The notes below the pieces were generated by a model that saw only the letters and a list, made by a program, of their open reading frames with translations, made no database searches and was not told the DNA's origin. DNA of 64,000 bases from Lutjanus erythropterus (taxonomy: Eukaryota > Chordata > Actinopteri > Lutjaniformes > Lutjanidae), in contig CM034595.1 of assembly GCA_020091685.1 (NCBI GenBank), forward strand, positions 8,083,132 to 8,147,131. Direction: 5' to 3'. This document shows positions 35,571 to 46,255 of the stretch, in pieces. Made by a program: the position numbers and the translations under genes. Positions within the stretch are counted from its first letter, which is position 1. Every line of letters begins with the position of its first letter.

Positions 35571-36055
35571 CTCAGTCTCCTGGATGAAACTGCTGTGTTT
35601 GTTTGACCCATCTATTACTATCAACTGTGTCGATTAGCATCGGGGGGCCCTACTGGCCCCAGGAGATCATGATCCTGTGTTACTCTTCTCTATTTCACAT
35701 TATCATGCTATGTGCTTGTGATTATGTTATTAGGTTAGGTTATGTTACACTTCTGTTTTTTACATTATGTATGCTTGTGGTTTTGTTATTAGGTTACGTT
35801 ACATTGTGTTACACTTCAATCTTTCACGTTATCATGTTGTACGCTCGTGATTATGTAAATTAGGTTATATTACGTTATGTTATGCTTCTTTCATGTGATG
35901 ATGTCATTACGCTGGGTTAAGTTATGTTATGCTTCTGTCTTCTGTCATGTTGTTGATGATGCCACTCCATAGCGTTACACTGCGCGTGGTACAATAGGTA
36001 GTGACAACACAGGGTGGTGCTGTGAGGTAGTGCTAACAGGAGCAAAGGTGGATAG
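35571..36055 (-). mobile_element. MITE family F, reverse-orientation copy with a tandem array
   Basis: 'ctcctggatgaaactgctg' then 'tgtttgtttgaccca' is the reverse complement of the family's internal 'gggtcaaacaaacacagg' and 'acccaggag' phrases (see 51405-51917). It is followed by an array of GTTACGTTATG-type sequence. Ends uncertain. Confidence 0.5.
35678..35960. repeat. Tandem repeat, 64-72-bp unit
   Basis: Phrase 'tgttacacttct' or 'tgttatgcttct' begins units at about 35678, 35743, 35807, 35879 and 35924, giving unit lengths of 65, 64, 72 and 45 bp. Each unit contains 'attatgtta..taggtta' and 'cattatcatg' variants. The 86-codon frame at 35603-35863 shows the same periodicity and is not a gene. 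Confidence 0.75.
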
Positions 36056-37744
36056 TTCATGTCACAGAGAGAATTAGAGAAAAAGGACTGAGTGTGTAGT
36101 TTTGTGTTGTGGTGGTCTAATAACTTCTGGAGTGTTAAGATATACTGTACTCATGTTTATATAGATAGAAATGTTTTGGATCAATGTGTTTTGTGAGTTT
36201 AGTTTGTAACTTTTGACTTGATTTATTACACAATTTCAATACTTTTATCAATTATTATGTTTTATTGACTTACATGAACTTTTAGCTTAGGCTGTACAGA
36301 GAAAAAGAGATAAAGTCATGTATTTTGTATGCAGACTGAGCAGACTCTACTGACTATAAAATTCCATTTCCATTGAGAACAAATGTACTGTGCTCTATAT
36401 GTAGTGACTAGGTGTTATAGTCTTTAGGTTGAACATTAGCCTATAGCAGAATGACAGAGGGAGGAGTGGAGCGATATAATAACACTATGATAATTGTTTA
36501 ATTTGACTTAAATTTGCATTAGAAGGGTGAGAAGAGAGCAGGGCTGTTGTCAGTGTGATTGTACTTTAATAACGTTCTCCCCATTAGAAAGGTGTGATGG
36601 GATCTTCCCATTATGAGCCATAAAGCCATGTTCCCTTTAGGGTCTCCCCTCCATTTATATGCAGATGATGTCCATCCTGTATCTCTGCCTGTCATAATTG
36701 GGCCTACAATCTGTAAAGGAGTGAAGTACACACCCCTACTCTTATCACTCACAGAGGAAGTGTGTTAGGCGGTGTGTGTGCTGATGTGTAGCTACAGTAT
36801 ATCTCCATGTGTGTGTCTGCATTTGAATACATTTGTGTGCGGCTGTACCTCGCCGGGCTCTGCAGAGAGATACAGAGCGGCGAAGGAGAGCCTTCATCTC
36901 ATAGGCTGGAATCACAAAGCAGGGACATCTCAGATGTTAATTTGAAAATGAAGGATATCTCTCATGCTTTTTCTTCCCTACTCTGAGCCCACTCTTCAGA
37001 TATTGAGAGGGCTCTCCATATATCTGAGGGATGGCGGGGCTGGGTTTATCTGTTAGTCCCCTGGAGGTTGCCCCGTCTCACTTCTGTCCCTATTCTGGTG
37101 CTATTGATCCATTATCACAAGTATCCATTTCATTTCCAGCGCACACAGCTGCTTAATAAGTGACCTTGTTTGAATCAAGGTTGTTGTGTTTATCAGAGAC
37201 AAAGAAAGAGACGGATCATTCCGGCTGGAGGACTCGCGCAATCTAGATTTTAATTTGCCTGAAATTGTTATCAAATTAACTCTTTCCAGATTCAATATCA
37301 CTTAAGCGAATGCTTTCACAGGCCGCTGTTGAAAATCAATAGGAGTTAGTCATCCCTACCAAAGGACATGCACAACAGCTCGATACAGTTACGATGCTGG
37401 CACATGGTTACAAAAGACACCTTCATTTCCTGGACTGAGACCTTAAAAATGTTTTCATGGCGAGACATTCAACCCCAGAGTCTGTTGCATTAGAAAAGAA
37501 GTGGTGGCCTATGGGAGACAAGTACTCATCTGCAAGTTATTAAAATTTCCTACATGCTTGGTGTTGTTAATGATAACCTTTGCAGTGGTCACCCTGGATT
37601 TCTGTATGCAGGGGAGCAGCTGCATGATTTAAAGAAGGCAATCAGAGCCTTCACAGGTTTTAAATTTAGAAAAAAGGACTTTAAAGGTTTCTTTTCATCA
37701 TCCTCAAGTTAATTATACAGCTATTGTTCATAGCTTTCTTCCAC
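36056..37744. other. Intergenic; candidate regulatory block at 36830-37320
   Basis: No gene recognised. The 36830-37320 block is GC-balanced, lacks repeat features, and contains 'gattttaatttgcctgaaat' and 'gcttaataagtgacc'. It could be a conserved noncoding element, to be judged by alignment. Confidence 0.35.
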
Positions 37745-37945
37745 CTAAAGGACCAGTGTGTAGGAGTTGACATGACATCTAGTGGTGAGCTTGCAGATTT
37801 CAAACGCCTCACCTCACCCTCCTCTTCCAAGTGTATGATCTACGGTGGCTGTGAAACTTGTGCAAAGCGCAAAAGGCCGTATTTAGAGGCGGTGTTCAGT
37901 TTGTCTGTTCTGGGCTACTGTAGAAACATGGCAGTTCAACAGTGA
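37745..37945 (+). repeat. Teleost dispersed repeat ('GGACCAGTGTGTAGGA' type)
   Basis: 'aaaggaccagtgtgtaggag', 'tctagtggtgagcttgcaga', 'gcgcaaaaggccgtattta' and 'ttctgggctactgtagaaac' form a fish repeat I recognise as widespread. Only the left part is present. The 73-codon frame is incidental. Confidence 0.7.
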
Positions 37946-39134
37946 CCAAATTTCTGAAATTAAAACCAGGGACATTTCCAGTTTGGTAATATATCATTAA
38001 TATATCTAATTCTATTATCTATGAAAATAAAAAGGGTAAAAAGGGGGACAATCTAGTTTCATGTAATAAAATATGGTGCAGGCTGAATGATAAAAATTGT
38101 AACTTTGTAAACCATGTCAGAACTTCATACTGTTCAGATTAATAATAAACAGCACACTTTTAGACAAAATACTTCTATAATACTGGTTAGAGTCTCATTG
38201 CTTGACTCATTTTTTAAATTTCATCTCAAAAATAGTTTGAAAAAATAAATTGGCAGACTCTGGATTTAAAGAAGGGTGAGGGAGATACAGGAGGAACAGG
38301 TAAGTATATGATTGCAGTCTTCTTTAACACACCCATTGCTGAATGAAAAGACATACAAGATGTGAAAAGTTTCTCAGTGACAGACAGAATCTCCTCTCTC
38401 CAACTTCAATTCTAATCAGAATAAAAATAATGGGGTAAATCAAAAAATCTGAAAACCAAATTACTTTTAAAAACTAAAGTGTTTGTGGTGTTTTTTTAGT
38501 GAGTTTGTCTGAGTCCTCATGCGCGCATAAATCATCCAAACACCACCCAAACAAATCATTGACTTGTATTTCAGAACAGAACCTCCAGGTGATTTCTTTG
38601 ATTGTGTGTTGTCTTTAAGTCTGAGTGTTTTTTAATGATTTACTTTAATGATTAGAGAAGCTGCCGCAGACGTTTTCCTGCACACTCCTCCTGTGCCAAG
38701 TGCGCAATTCAGCAGCGCTTCTCTGGGGGAGAGAAACGCGTCCAAACTGCAATCTGAGTATCACAGATCTACAATTAACTCAGTTTTTTTAAGTGGCTGG
38801 TGAATCAGGAAACAAATAAAATATGAAACGTGGGACTGATGCACTTTAGTTTAATCTGTTCTTCACTCCACAATGAAACTCCAGACATGTTGTCATGTAG
38901 CAGATCAGTCTGATCAGATGCAGCTAATCATTAGATAAGGAGGTGTGTCAGCTGGTTAAAAGACTTCTGTGAAAGCTGCTCTCATGTATCCTTGCTCATT
39001 GCTTCTTAGAGATCCCTACTTGCTCCTCTGAGCTGAAAAAAAAAAGACTTTGGATGGGCTAGCACGTTGGCCAGGAGAAATAAGATACTTGGGTTGTACT
39101 CAGTTTCTTGAACTGCAAGGTTGATTAGTGGATG
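37946..39134. other. Intergenic, nothing recognised
   Basis: AT-rich, with no repeat or open frame that I can support. Confidence 0.5.
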
Positions 39135-40140
39135 GGTCTCAGGTGTGCAGCAGGAGCAGGTGAGTCGAATGAAAAAAAATGGAAAGTGAGGAGAAACAGG
39201 GAAAAAAAAAGATGGCAGAGCAATGGCCATGACAGGCTCTGAGGAATGATCGGACAGGGAACTGGCTGGCTCTGTGCTAGCTGACTGGTGAACAGGCTGG
39301 AGGCTAGCAGTCTGGGTGCTGTCCAGCTCTGGAGCAGAGTCTGTCAGGAAGGAGATCAGGGAGCTAGACGACAGGGAGTCTTGGCATTGTCTGGGTCTCA
39401 GGTTCTTATGGGGCTTGGGTCTTGAAGGCCAGCCAGGTTCCCCAAAAAGGAAATTCCAGGAGAAATGTCAAAGGAGGAATGAGGCAGGAAACAAACCAAC
39501 ATGGGTACAGGGATTGGCTGAAGGCTAGCAGGCCAGTGGCTAGCTGACTCAGAAGCAGGAGCTGGCAGGGGGTTAGCGGGCCCATGGTGAGCTGACCTGA
39601 CAGGAGACTAGCAGACTTGGGAATGGCAGGTAGCGTGCCCGGGTATGGACTGAAGGCTAGCATGCTGGTGGCTAGCAAACTGGGATTTAGCAGACTGAAG
39701 GAAAGGAAATTGGGGGCTAGTTAGTTGTATGCTAGTAAGCTGAGAAACCGTGTAGCAGCTAACAGGCTGAGTCCTAACAGTCTGGCAGCTATCAGACTGT
39801 GTGCTAGCTGGCTGAAAGCTAAGGGACAAAAGGCTAGCTGACTGACTGCTAACAGACTTGGCTGAAAACTGGACCTGATGCTTGGGCCTGTTGGGAAACT
39901 AGGGCTGAGGTTTTGGCGAAGAGGAGGCTGGAGAAACTGGTACTGACCAAACCGGATTAGAACCAAGGTTGACATCATCAGGGAACAGGTGAGTCAAATG
40001 AAGAGCCATCAGGGAACCAGGATAGTTCAGAACCAGGACAATAGAGACGCACAGGAGAAGGACTAGAGAAGAAAAGACAAAATGGAAGAAACATGAAAAA
40101 AGAAAATAACTGATGGCACAGCCATGGTCAGGACAGCATA
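39135..40140 (-). repeat. Dispersed repeat with internal minisatellite
   Basis: The outer parts repeat related phrases: 'gagcaggtgagtcgaatga' (39154) against 'gaacaggtgagtcaaatga' (39982), and 'agatggcagagcaatggccatgacagg' against 'tgatggcacagccatggtcaggaca' (40111). The two flanks are thus direct-repeat relatives around the CTAGC minisatellite. Strand is set by comparison with the T-rich relative at 12.4-13.1 kb. No gene. Confidence 0.6.
39230..39905. repeat. CTAGC-rich degenerate minisatellite
   Basis: Dozens of 'gctagc', 'ggctagcaggc', 'gctagctgactg' and 'tgctagt' variants occur in a 10-25-bp rhythm. Minus-strand frames at 39406-39978 translate as recurring Q-L-A or L-L-A residues, a repeat signature and not a protein. 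A shorter relative is at 12830-12900. Confidence 0.75.
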
Positions 40141-40419
40141 ATCAGAAGGCTCAGTTATTCAAAAACGAAAATGGGGTGAGGTTCACCACTTTCTGAAAAA
40201 CTGTGTGGTCAAATAGTCCAACATTTTAAAAACAATATTTCTCAACACGAAACTGCAGGAATTTAGGGATTTCTCAATCGATAATACCATTAAAATATTC
40301 AGAGAATCCTGAGAAATCTCTGCACGTAAAGGGTAAGGCTGAGAACCAACATTGAATGTCTGTGACCTTTGACCCCTCAGGCAACACTGCATTAAAAATT
40401 GATATGATTCTATAAAAGA
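40141..40419. other. Spacer before the LINE tail
   Basis: No feature recognised; possibly LINE flank. Confidence 0.4.
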
Positions 40420-40443
40420 TGAATGAATGAATGAATGAATGAA
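40420..40443. repeat. (GAAT)n microsatellite, LINE tail
   Basis: Six pure GAAT units on the plus strand, marking the 3' end of the minus-strand LINE. Confidence 0.95.
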
Positions 40444-40659
40444 CTTTATTTACATAGAACCTTTCATGCACACAACTCAAAGTGCTTTACAATTTTGCAG
40501 CAAATAAAAGCACTACAAAATTTGCCCACAAAATAAAATAAAATAAATCAAGTAGATCCACAAGGAAGGGCATGTACAATAGATCTAGTCTATAACTGGT
40601 TATACACCATATTAAAAATATGTTTTGAGTTGCTGTTTGAAACTGTCTACTGAGTCAAC

Positions 40660-41345
40660 AAGTCTTCTAAATTTTGGGGGCGTAATGGCTAGCAGAAGCA
40701 TCACCAAAGGTTTTAGTGGTGACCCTGGGGACAGTTAAAAGAGCAGCTGTGGAAGATCTAAGGGTTCGTGAATGATCACAAAATGAGAAGGAGTCTGTGA
40801 TATAATAGGGGATCAGGCCATTTAGTGACTTAAAAACTAAAAGAAATACTTTAAAATCACTTCTAAAAGATACAGGAAGCCAGTGTAGATTACGTAACAC
40901 AGGAGTTATATGATCTCTCATCTTAGTTTTTGTTAAAACCCTGGCAGCAGCATTCTGAATGGTTTGTAATTTTGCAGTGGCTTCTTTTGGTAGGCCAGTA
41001 TACAGAGCATTACAATAATCAAGACGTCTGAAAGGCATGAACAAGCTTTTCAGCATCTGGCTGGCTTAGTAAAGGTTTTATCTTCACAATGTTGCAGACA
41101 GGATAAAAGGCAGTTATGGTTCATTAATTAAAATGGGCAGTAAAATTGAGGTCTGAATCTGAAATAATACCAAGGTTTCTCACTTGCAACCTTGTGTGTG
41201 AGGCCAGATGTCCCAGGTGAACAAGAACAGAATCTGTCTTATTCTTTGGGCCAACTAGGAGGATCACAGTCTTATCTTCATTTAGCTTTAGGAGCTTGGT
41301 GCTCATCCACTCATTACTACATGGGCTCAGGAACACTTTGGAAAA
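40660..41345 (-). pseudogene. LINE ORF2 C-terminal region, broken
   Basis: 41124 upward encodes WMSTKLLKLNEDKTVILLVG and LQVRNLGIISDSDLNF, a typical post-palm segment. A frameshift plus a stop lie between 41124 and 41056. 40667-41056 then encodes RRLDYCNALYTGLPKEATAK, QNAAARVLTKTKMRDHITPV and LRNLHWLPVSFRSDFKVFLL. The catalytic palm (motifs A-C) is not in this copy. Compared with the 29.7-kb LINE, the HDHITPVLxxLHWL block is shared but the sequences are diverged, so this is a related but different family. Confidence 0.9.
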
Positions 41346-41427
41346 CCATTGCCAGTAAACACAGTTTTTCTCTTTGCATGGTAGAGTCTTAACTTGCATT
41401 TGTAGACGCAGTGACAGACATATATCA

Positions 41428-41745
41428 ACAACATCCAGAAACACTGCAGACTTCTCTGGGCCCGAGCTCATCTGAGATGGACTGACGCAAAGTGGAAAAG
41501 TGTGCGGTGGTTTGACGAGTCCACATTTCAGATTGTGACAATGCCAGGACACATTGTGCACGTTCCAACATCATAGCTTCATAGTAAAAGAGTTGCAGCA
41601 GTCCAGACCATTATGAAGCACAAAACACAACAGACACCCCTGACTGTTGAGCACCTGAAGTCATATATGTAGCGAGAATGAGAAAAAACTTCACTTTCAA
41701 AACTTCAACAATTAGTGTCCTCAGTTCACAAACACTGACTTCTTT
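41428..41745 (+). mobile_element. Second Tc1/mariner-like relic, internally deleted
   Basis: 41450-41520 reads LLWARAHLRWTDAKWKSVRW then FDESTFQIV, the region of the first catalytic Asp in a Tc1 family different from the 17-kb copy (usual WSDES; here WFDES). A large deletion joins this to an 'aatgccaggacacattgtgc' piece, the NAxxHxAR segment next to the second catalytic Asp. Another deletion removes the third acidic residue. The transposase tail follows ('gttgagcacctgaag', 'aattagtgtcctcagttc') with stop codons. Terminal repeats were not found. Confidence 0.8.
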
Positions 41746-41759
41746 GGAATTGGGATTGT

Positions 41760-42400
41760 ATTACTGTATTGGTAATAAGCAGCACATAAGCAGCAGAAAG
41801 GTTTCCATCTGAACAGAGTCCAAACTGTAACCAAATTTCTGGAAAATAAACAAAAGAAAATGCTAAATGTTTCCACCTACTGCAATTACGGTTATATTAG
41901 AAGTTGGAAGCATAGAGATAAACAGCTGGTGGCGATAATTTTCTTGTCAGGTGTCATTAAACCAATGCAGAAGAGGAGGACACAGCAAGATGATGCAATT
42001 ACTGTAAAAAGAGCTCCAGTCACAGCTAAACTGGTGAAAAACATCATGTTGAAAACATGGAACTACATAATATCTGTTTGTTTCCTGTATTCATCTGATG
42101 ATGGATACAGTCTCCTCATTGTTCCACACATTTCTGCTGCACTGGTAACTAAGTAGTGATGATAGTTCAAATCAACAGACTGAAAGAGAGGATAAAGCTA
42201 AAAAAAAAAAAAAAAAAAAAGATGTTCTTTAGCTGCACCTGCTTCACATTTTTGGTTTGGTAACAGTTGGTCACTGTCACTTGGCAACTGGATGTCCATT
42301 GTACAGTTGACTAATGGCTCTGACTGTTTACGCAGGAAAAAAATAACGCTCTGTGTAGTCATGGCTTTAACCTGTAAGAAACACTATAGTGTTGTAGTTG
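41760..42400. other. Intergenic with an A run at 42201-42221
   Basis: The 98-codon frame at 41860-42156 has no recognised domain. The long A run is probably a decayed retroelement tail or slippage product. Confidence 0.45.
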
Positions 42401-42408
42401 GTCTAACT

Positions 42409-43194
42409 CAGGGGTCAACAACTTTTATGATCAAAAGAGCAATTTTTGGTTAACAAGTAGAAAAAAAAACTCTGTGGAGCAGCAGCTACTAAATTCTCTC
42501 TTTTCCTTGAAGACTGTTTTTTTTTGCATCCATAGCTTTTTTTAAAAATTTGGCGTATACCCTAGATGTTTTTACGTTTGGCAAATTTAAGAATCACTAC
42601 ACACTGTACAATAAATAACTGAGACAAATCAAGATTTCAAGGCAATGTACTACAACATGTTTTTGAATTTTGAAAATACTGAAATAAACTTGATTTACTA
42701 ATCTTTAGATAAACTGGAATCTTTGACTTTTAGAAACTGTACTTCAAACTTTGATCACAGTGAGCTGTGAACCTGATTTGTCATTATTTTGGTGCCTGGA
42801 AATTTGAACTGAAAATGTTAAAATTTTATCCGTCATTAACTTTCACTTTAATCCCTTGAATGGTTTAAATTTTGAGGGGTTTCTAAAACTCAAAGTTTTA
42901 AGTTTATCTAAAGAAAAGAAAAGTAAATTATCTTAACCAAAATTTAGATTTGGTAAAACTTTTTCAAAATTTAAGAGTTTGAGTTGGGCTCAAAACTCAA
43001 AAATGTATTGCAGTATGTTGCCTTAAAATTTTGGGTCGTCTCAACTTTTTCATAGAGCTACAACAACGGTAAATGAAAATTAAAATGTTAAAAAAAACAA
43101 AACTGTTTTTCATTTCCATATAATTTTGCCAAAGTCACTGGAAAGGAGCGAAAGAGCTGCATGTGGTTCCTGAGCCGCAGGCTGCAGAACTCCG
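42409..43194. mobile_element. hAT-type non-autonomous element with target duplication
   Basis: The left end reads 'caggggtcaacaacttt' and the right end 'gagctgcatgtggttcctga' then 'ggctgcagaactccga', the usual hAT arrangement in fish (CAGGGGT end and inverted GAGCCGCATGTGGCTC). The flanks are 'gtctaact' (42401-42408) and 'atctaact' (43195-43202): an 8-bp duplication with one mismatch, as expected for hAT transposition. No transposase frame; moved in trans by inference. Confidence 0.8.
42610..43050. mobile_element. Foldback MITE family B, copy 2, inside the hAT element
   Basis: Left 'caaggcaatgtactacaaca' and right 'gcagtatgttgccttaaaat' are inverted. The interior matches 7915-8430 ('tttctaaaactcaaag', 'agtaaattatctt', 'gagttgggctcaaaactc'). 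It lies wholly within 42409-43194, so it either inserted there or forms part of the hAT element's interior. Confidence 0.75.
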
Positions 43195-43202
43195 ATCTAA
43201 CT

Positions 43203-44999
43203 GCACACACTCCTGGCTTCTTTAAACACAGCACATGAGAAGTTATGATGCCATCACACAGCACAGGTTTGCATGTGAAACACTAGTTTTAGGTAGTGGA
43301 GTAAAAAAAAACAATACTTTTGTCTGAATGTCATGAAATGGAAGTACTAAAGTAAATTGTAAAGTATTTGAGTCCGTGTTCTCAGTTACTCTACATCTCT
43401 GGAATACTGCTGTTATAATGAGCAGCTAAAATATCAATGTGAGGAGATATACTGTATGTAAAGTCTCACTGGAAAAGAACAAGCTGCTTGTGTGGCTTAT
43501 ATCTGTGTAAAGGTCAACAATAACACAAATAATTTAACCCCTGTCCTCTCCTAAAGCAGTTAGCTCTTTGACGGACGAGGCCTGAGATAATCATGTTGGA
43601 GAGCGGGACTTGTTACCCCTGGGCTAAAATCAAGCTTATTCCACCAGAATGTGACAGAGTGAAACACGAGTTCGCCTGGAGCCAACAGCTCGTTCCTAAG
43701 GGTGTGCGTCTATCCCTCTGTCTGTTGCAAACGACAGTAATTAATTGAGACAAGCACAAAGACAAAAGCACTGACTTGTTCAAGATGCCACCCACACAAA
43801 CAGGCTAATTACTATTACAGAGCGCTGCTGTTGCCCCTAGCGATATTTGGAGACCGAAATGAGGGCAAATGATGCTGCGGTGCTGAGGAGCAAATAACAC
43901 TGAGGTCTGACCAGAATGCAGGGTGCTCAGCCAGTTGGATGCACAAGTATTTCTTAAAGTTTTTCCCAGTGGTCACTTGTGGTATTGCAGGGAGAGATTC
44001 CCCTGCAGCCTAAAATGCATTTCCCCATAAGCCACCTTTATAAAAGAAACGTTTGGCATGATGTGATGAAAAAATATTCAACAAAACAGAGATGCTGCAA
44101 AAGAAATATGAAAGCAAGTTTTTTTATTTATTTAATTGACCCTTCATTAAGCCCCGCCCTCCTTAGTTACTGCCAAACTTTCCATTCTCACACTGCATTT
44201 ATGCAGTTTACGGTGATAACGGCCACAGATTTAACATCAAAACTGGGAGTAATTGTTGAAACATGAGGTCTGTGATTTCTTAGAGAAGTGCACAAAAGCA
44301 AATTCTAATTTCTACCTGACAATGGTGGGTTTTTTTTCATGCAGTGGGAACTGCTTTGTGAACTGCCATGTCTCTTTTTGAGATGTGGCAAAAATAAATC
44401 TGGAATGATAAATTAAACACTTAAAGTTTTTTCAATTTTTATCATTTTTTCTGTGTTAAACAGTTGTTGTTGGCTGTATTGCCATAATGTGGATATCATC
44501 ATTTTGTCTGCCCTCTTGACTGATTGATTAATCACATTAATAGCTAAAACACATTAGATCATGAAATCTATAAGGAGTCAAAACTAAACTTTATCTTACA
44601 ATAACTAAATAGCACATGAATTGTCAAGACGTGTAGTGCCTGACTCTTGACTTTAATGTACTCTTCATTCACAATACTCTAATACGACATGCATACTCTA
44701 GACCTTTCTTTTGATTTTCTCTCAGATTTCAGAACTGTTCTTCCAGAAACTTGTTATTATCTCCCATGGAATATCACTCAGTGTTATTGTTGTAGCCTAA
44801 ATGTCATCATGACATGCCGGGTGCTAAAGCTTGACAGGCGTAGCAACAGTTCACCCGTCTGTGCTGTTTGATTTAAACATTTATAAAGAAAAACTATAAA
44901 TGAAACAAAACCTGACTAATCTTAAATGCCAGGAGAGAGACATGGTTGGCAGCCCAACCAAATAATTTTAAAAAAGAGCACAGAGAGTCAAACTGTCAC
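43203..44999. other. Intergenic; candidate regulatory block at 43530-43930
   Basis: No gene recognised. 43530-43930 is GC-balanced, with 'cagtaattaattgagacaag' and 'aggctaattactattacag' (AATTA cores), unlike neighbouring AT-rich DNA. The 95-codon frame at 43979-44266 has no domain. Confidence 0.35.
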
Positions 45000-45240
45000 A
45001 CCAATTTTCATGCAAGGGGTGGAGGTGGACACTGTGCTGGACTAGAGGTACCTGGGGTACACCTGGACAACAAGCTGGACTGAGCTAAGAATATCAAAGC
45101 TGTGTACAAGGAGGATCAGGGTACTGGATCTACTTTCTTTGGAGGTTCTAGTCAATGGCTGTAGCACCATGCTGTTGTTGTTGTTGTTGTTGTTGTGTGC
45201 TGAGGGAGCAGCAGGATGAGGGCAGCGTACACCAATAGAA
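45000..45240 (+). mobile_element. LINE reverse-transcriptase fragment
   Basis: 'tacctggggtacacctggac' then 'aacaagctggactga' encodes YLGVHLDNKLDW if one missing base is allowed for, the segment after the palm in several fish non-LTR elements. It is followed by KAVYK-type residues and the region around 'gtactggatc', and ends in a (TTG)n tract. Short, frameshifted, clade uncertain. Confidence 0.65.
45172..45196. repeat. (TTG)n microsatellite
   Basis: Eight pure TTG units within or at the end of the LINE fragment. Confidence 0.9.
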
Positions 45241-45489
45241 TGAAGAAGCAATGAAATTAGTCAATCAAATTTAACAAGTCATGTATCTCATGTCAAGAGA
45301 AGGACAACAGAGGCATGGCGTCTTGAGGTGGCTTCAGCCTCCATTTCTGTTCTGCTGTGCTGTCCATTGAATTTCTGTCATCTCTCTGTGGATTGCAGTC
45401 ATTACAACTTCATGATTTACGGGACATTATGTGAACTATCATGGACATAGACTTGAACATTCCAAATTAACCTTATGCACTATCCTGTA

Positions 45490-45595
45490 CCGGGCAGCAT
45501 GGTGGTACAACAGTTGAGACCTTGTCAGTCCAAAGACATGCAAGATAGGGTTAAATAGTGACATAGGTGTGAATGTGAGTGTGTATGGTTGTTTG
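45490..45595 (+). repeat. SINE-like repeat copy 2, left part
   Basis: 'gggcagcatggtggtacaac' and 'cagtccaaagacatgcaag' match copy 1 (31829-32075). It ends at about 45595 with 'gtatggttgttt', the phrase that normally precedes 'ctgtgtgtcagccctg' in this family. Confidence 0.8.
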
Positions 45596-46120
45596 ATTAC
45601 TGCTGTAACATAATCAGAAAATAAAGTTGTGCACTCACTTTCTCTCTGCCATACACACTGACGCCGACCAATGGAAGCTTCTTGGTGTTGGTCTTTTGCA
45701 GCAGACATCAAATATGGGTACACAAAATACACCAAGAGAGGGTGTCTTGTATTTTATGTCTTGTGTATATAAATGTATGGAGGGAGTGATGTTTTGGGTT
45801 GCATGACACCATTCAAGAATAAGACATGTTATGGAATACATATTATGTGCTTAAAGGTATTATTAGTTTTGTTGCTGAAAGATTGTAAGTAAAACCTCAT
45901 GGTGTACAGCATGAAATTAATAAAGATAATTATACAAAAAAAATACGCCAAGGGAGTTGTGATTGACCACTACATCATGAAATCAGGTTGTGTTTTTCAA
46001 AATGTTGACTTTGAGCTTTTTTTTATCAGCATCTCCTGTGGCCCCTAATACCATAGCCTAAACAGACTACCCCCATTCAAAATGATTTTCACTGCAGTGC
46101 CTGATTCTGTCTGAATGTGG
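45596..46120. other. ~525-bp insert between two SINE halves
   Basis: This stretch separates two parts that would otherwise be contiguous in the SINE-like repeat. It contains 'gaaattaataaagataatta', but no clear terminal inverted repeats or coding sequence. Identity of the insert is unknown. Confidence 0.5.
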
Positions 46121-46255
46121 CCTGTGCGTCAGCCCTGTGATGAACCGGTGACTTGTCCAGGGTGTTCCCTGCCTCTCACCATATGTCAGCTGGGATAGGC
46201 TCCAGCCCCCTATGACCCTTTCAGGAAAGCAGTTATAGATAATGAATAACCTGCT
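46121..46255 (+). repeat. SINE-like repeat copy 2, right part
   Basis: 'gcgtcagccctgtgatgaac', 'cttgtccagggtgttccctg' and 'agctgggataggctccagcc' are the right half of the family seen at 31829-32075, continuing where the left half stops. Confidence 0.85.

Larger units (their letters stand above)
40420..41345 (-). mobile_element. L2-like LINE 3' fragment, minus strand, (TTCA)n tail
   Basis: On the minus strand the element ends with 'aaagcactttgagttgtg' and 'aaataaagttc' followed by a (TTCA)n tail (40420-40443), the usual end of fish L2-type LINEs. Only the C-terminal part of ORF2 remains. The 5' side abuts a Tc1-type relic near 41430. Confidence 0.9.

Noticed and set aside
35678-35960. CRISPR-like array
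   Set aside because: Units are contiguous diverged tandem repeats with no unique spacers, in a vertebrate genome.
39406-39978. Three minus-strand frames with recurring Q-L-A / L-L-A residues, like a repeat protein
   Set aside because: They are translations of the CTAGC minisatellite in different frames; all frames show similar periodicity, which a real repeat protein would not.
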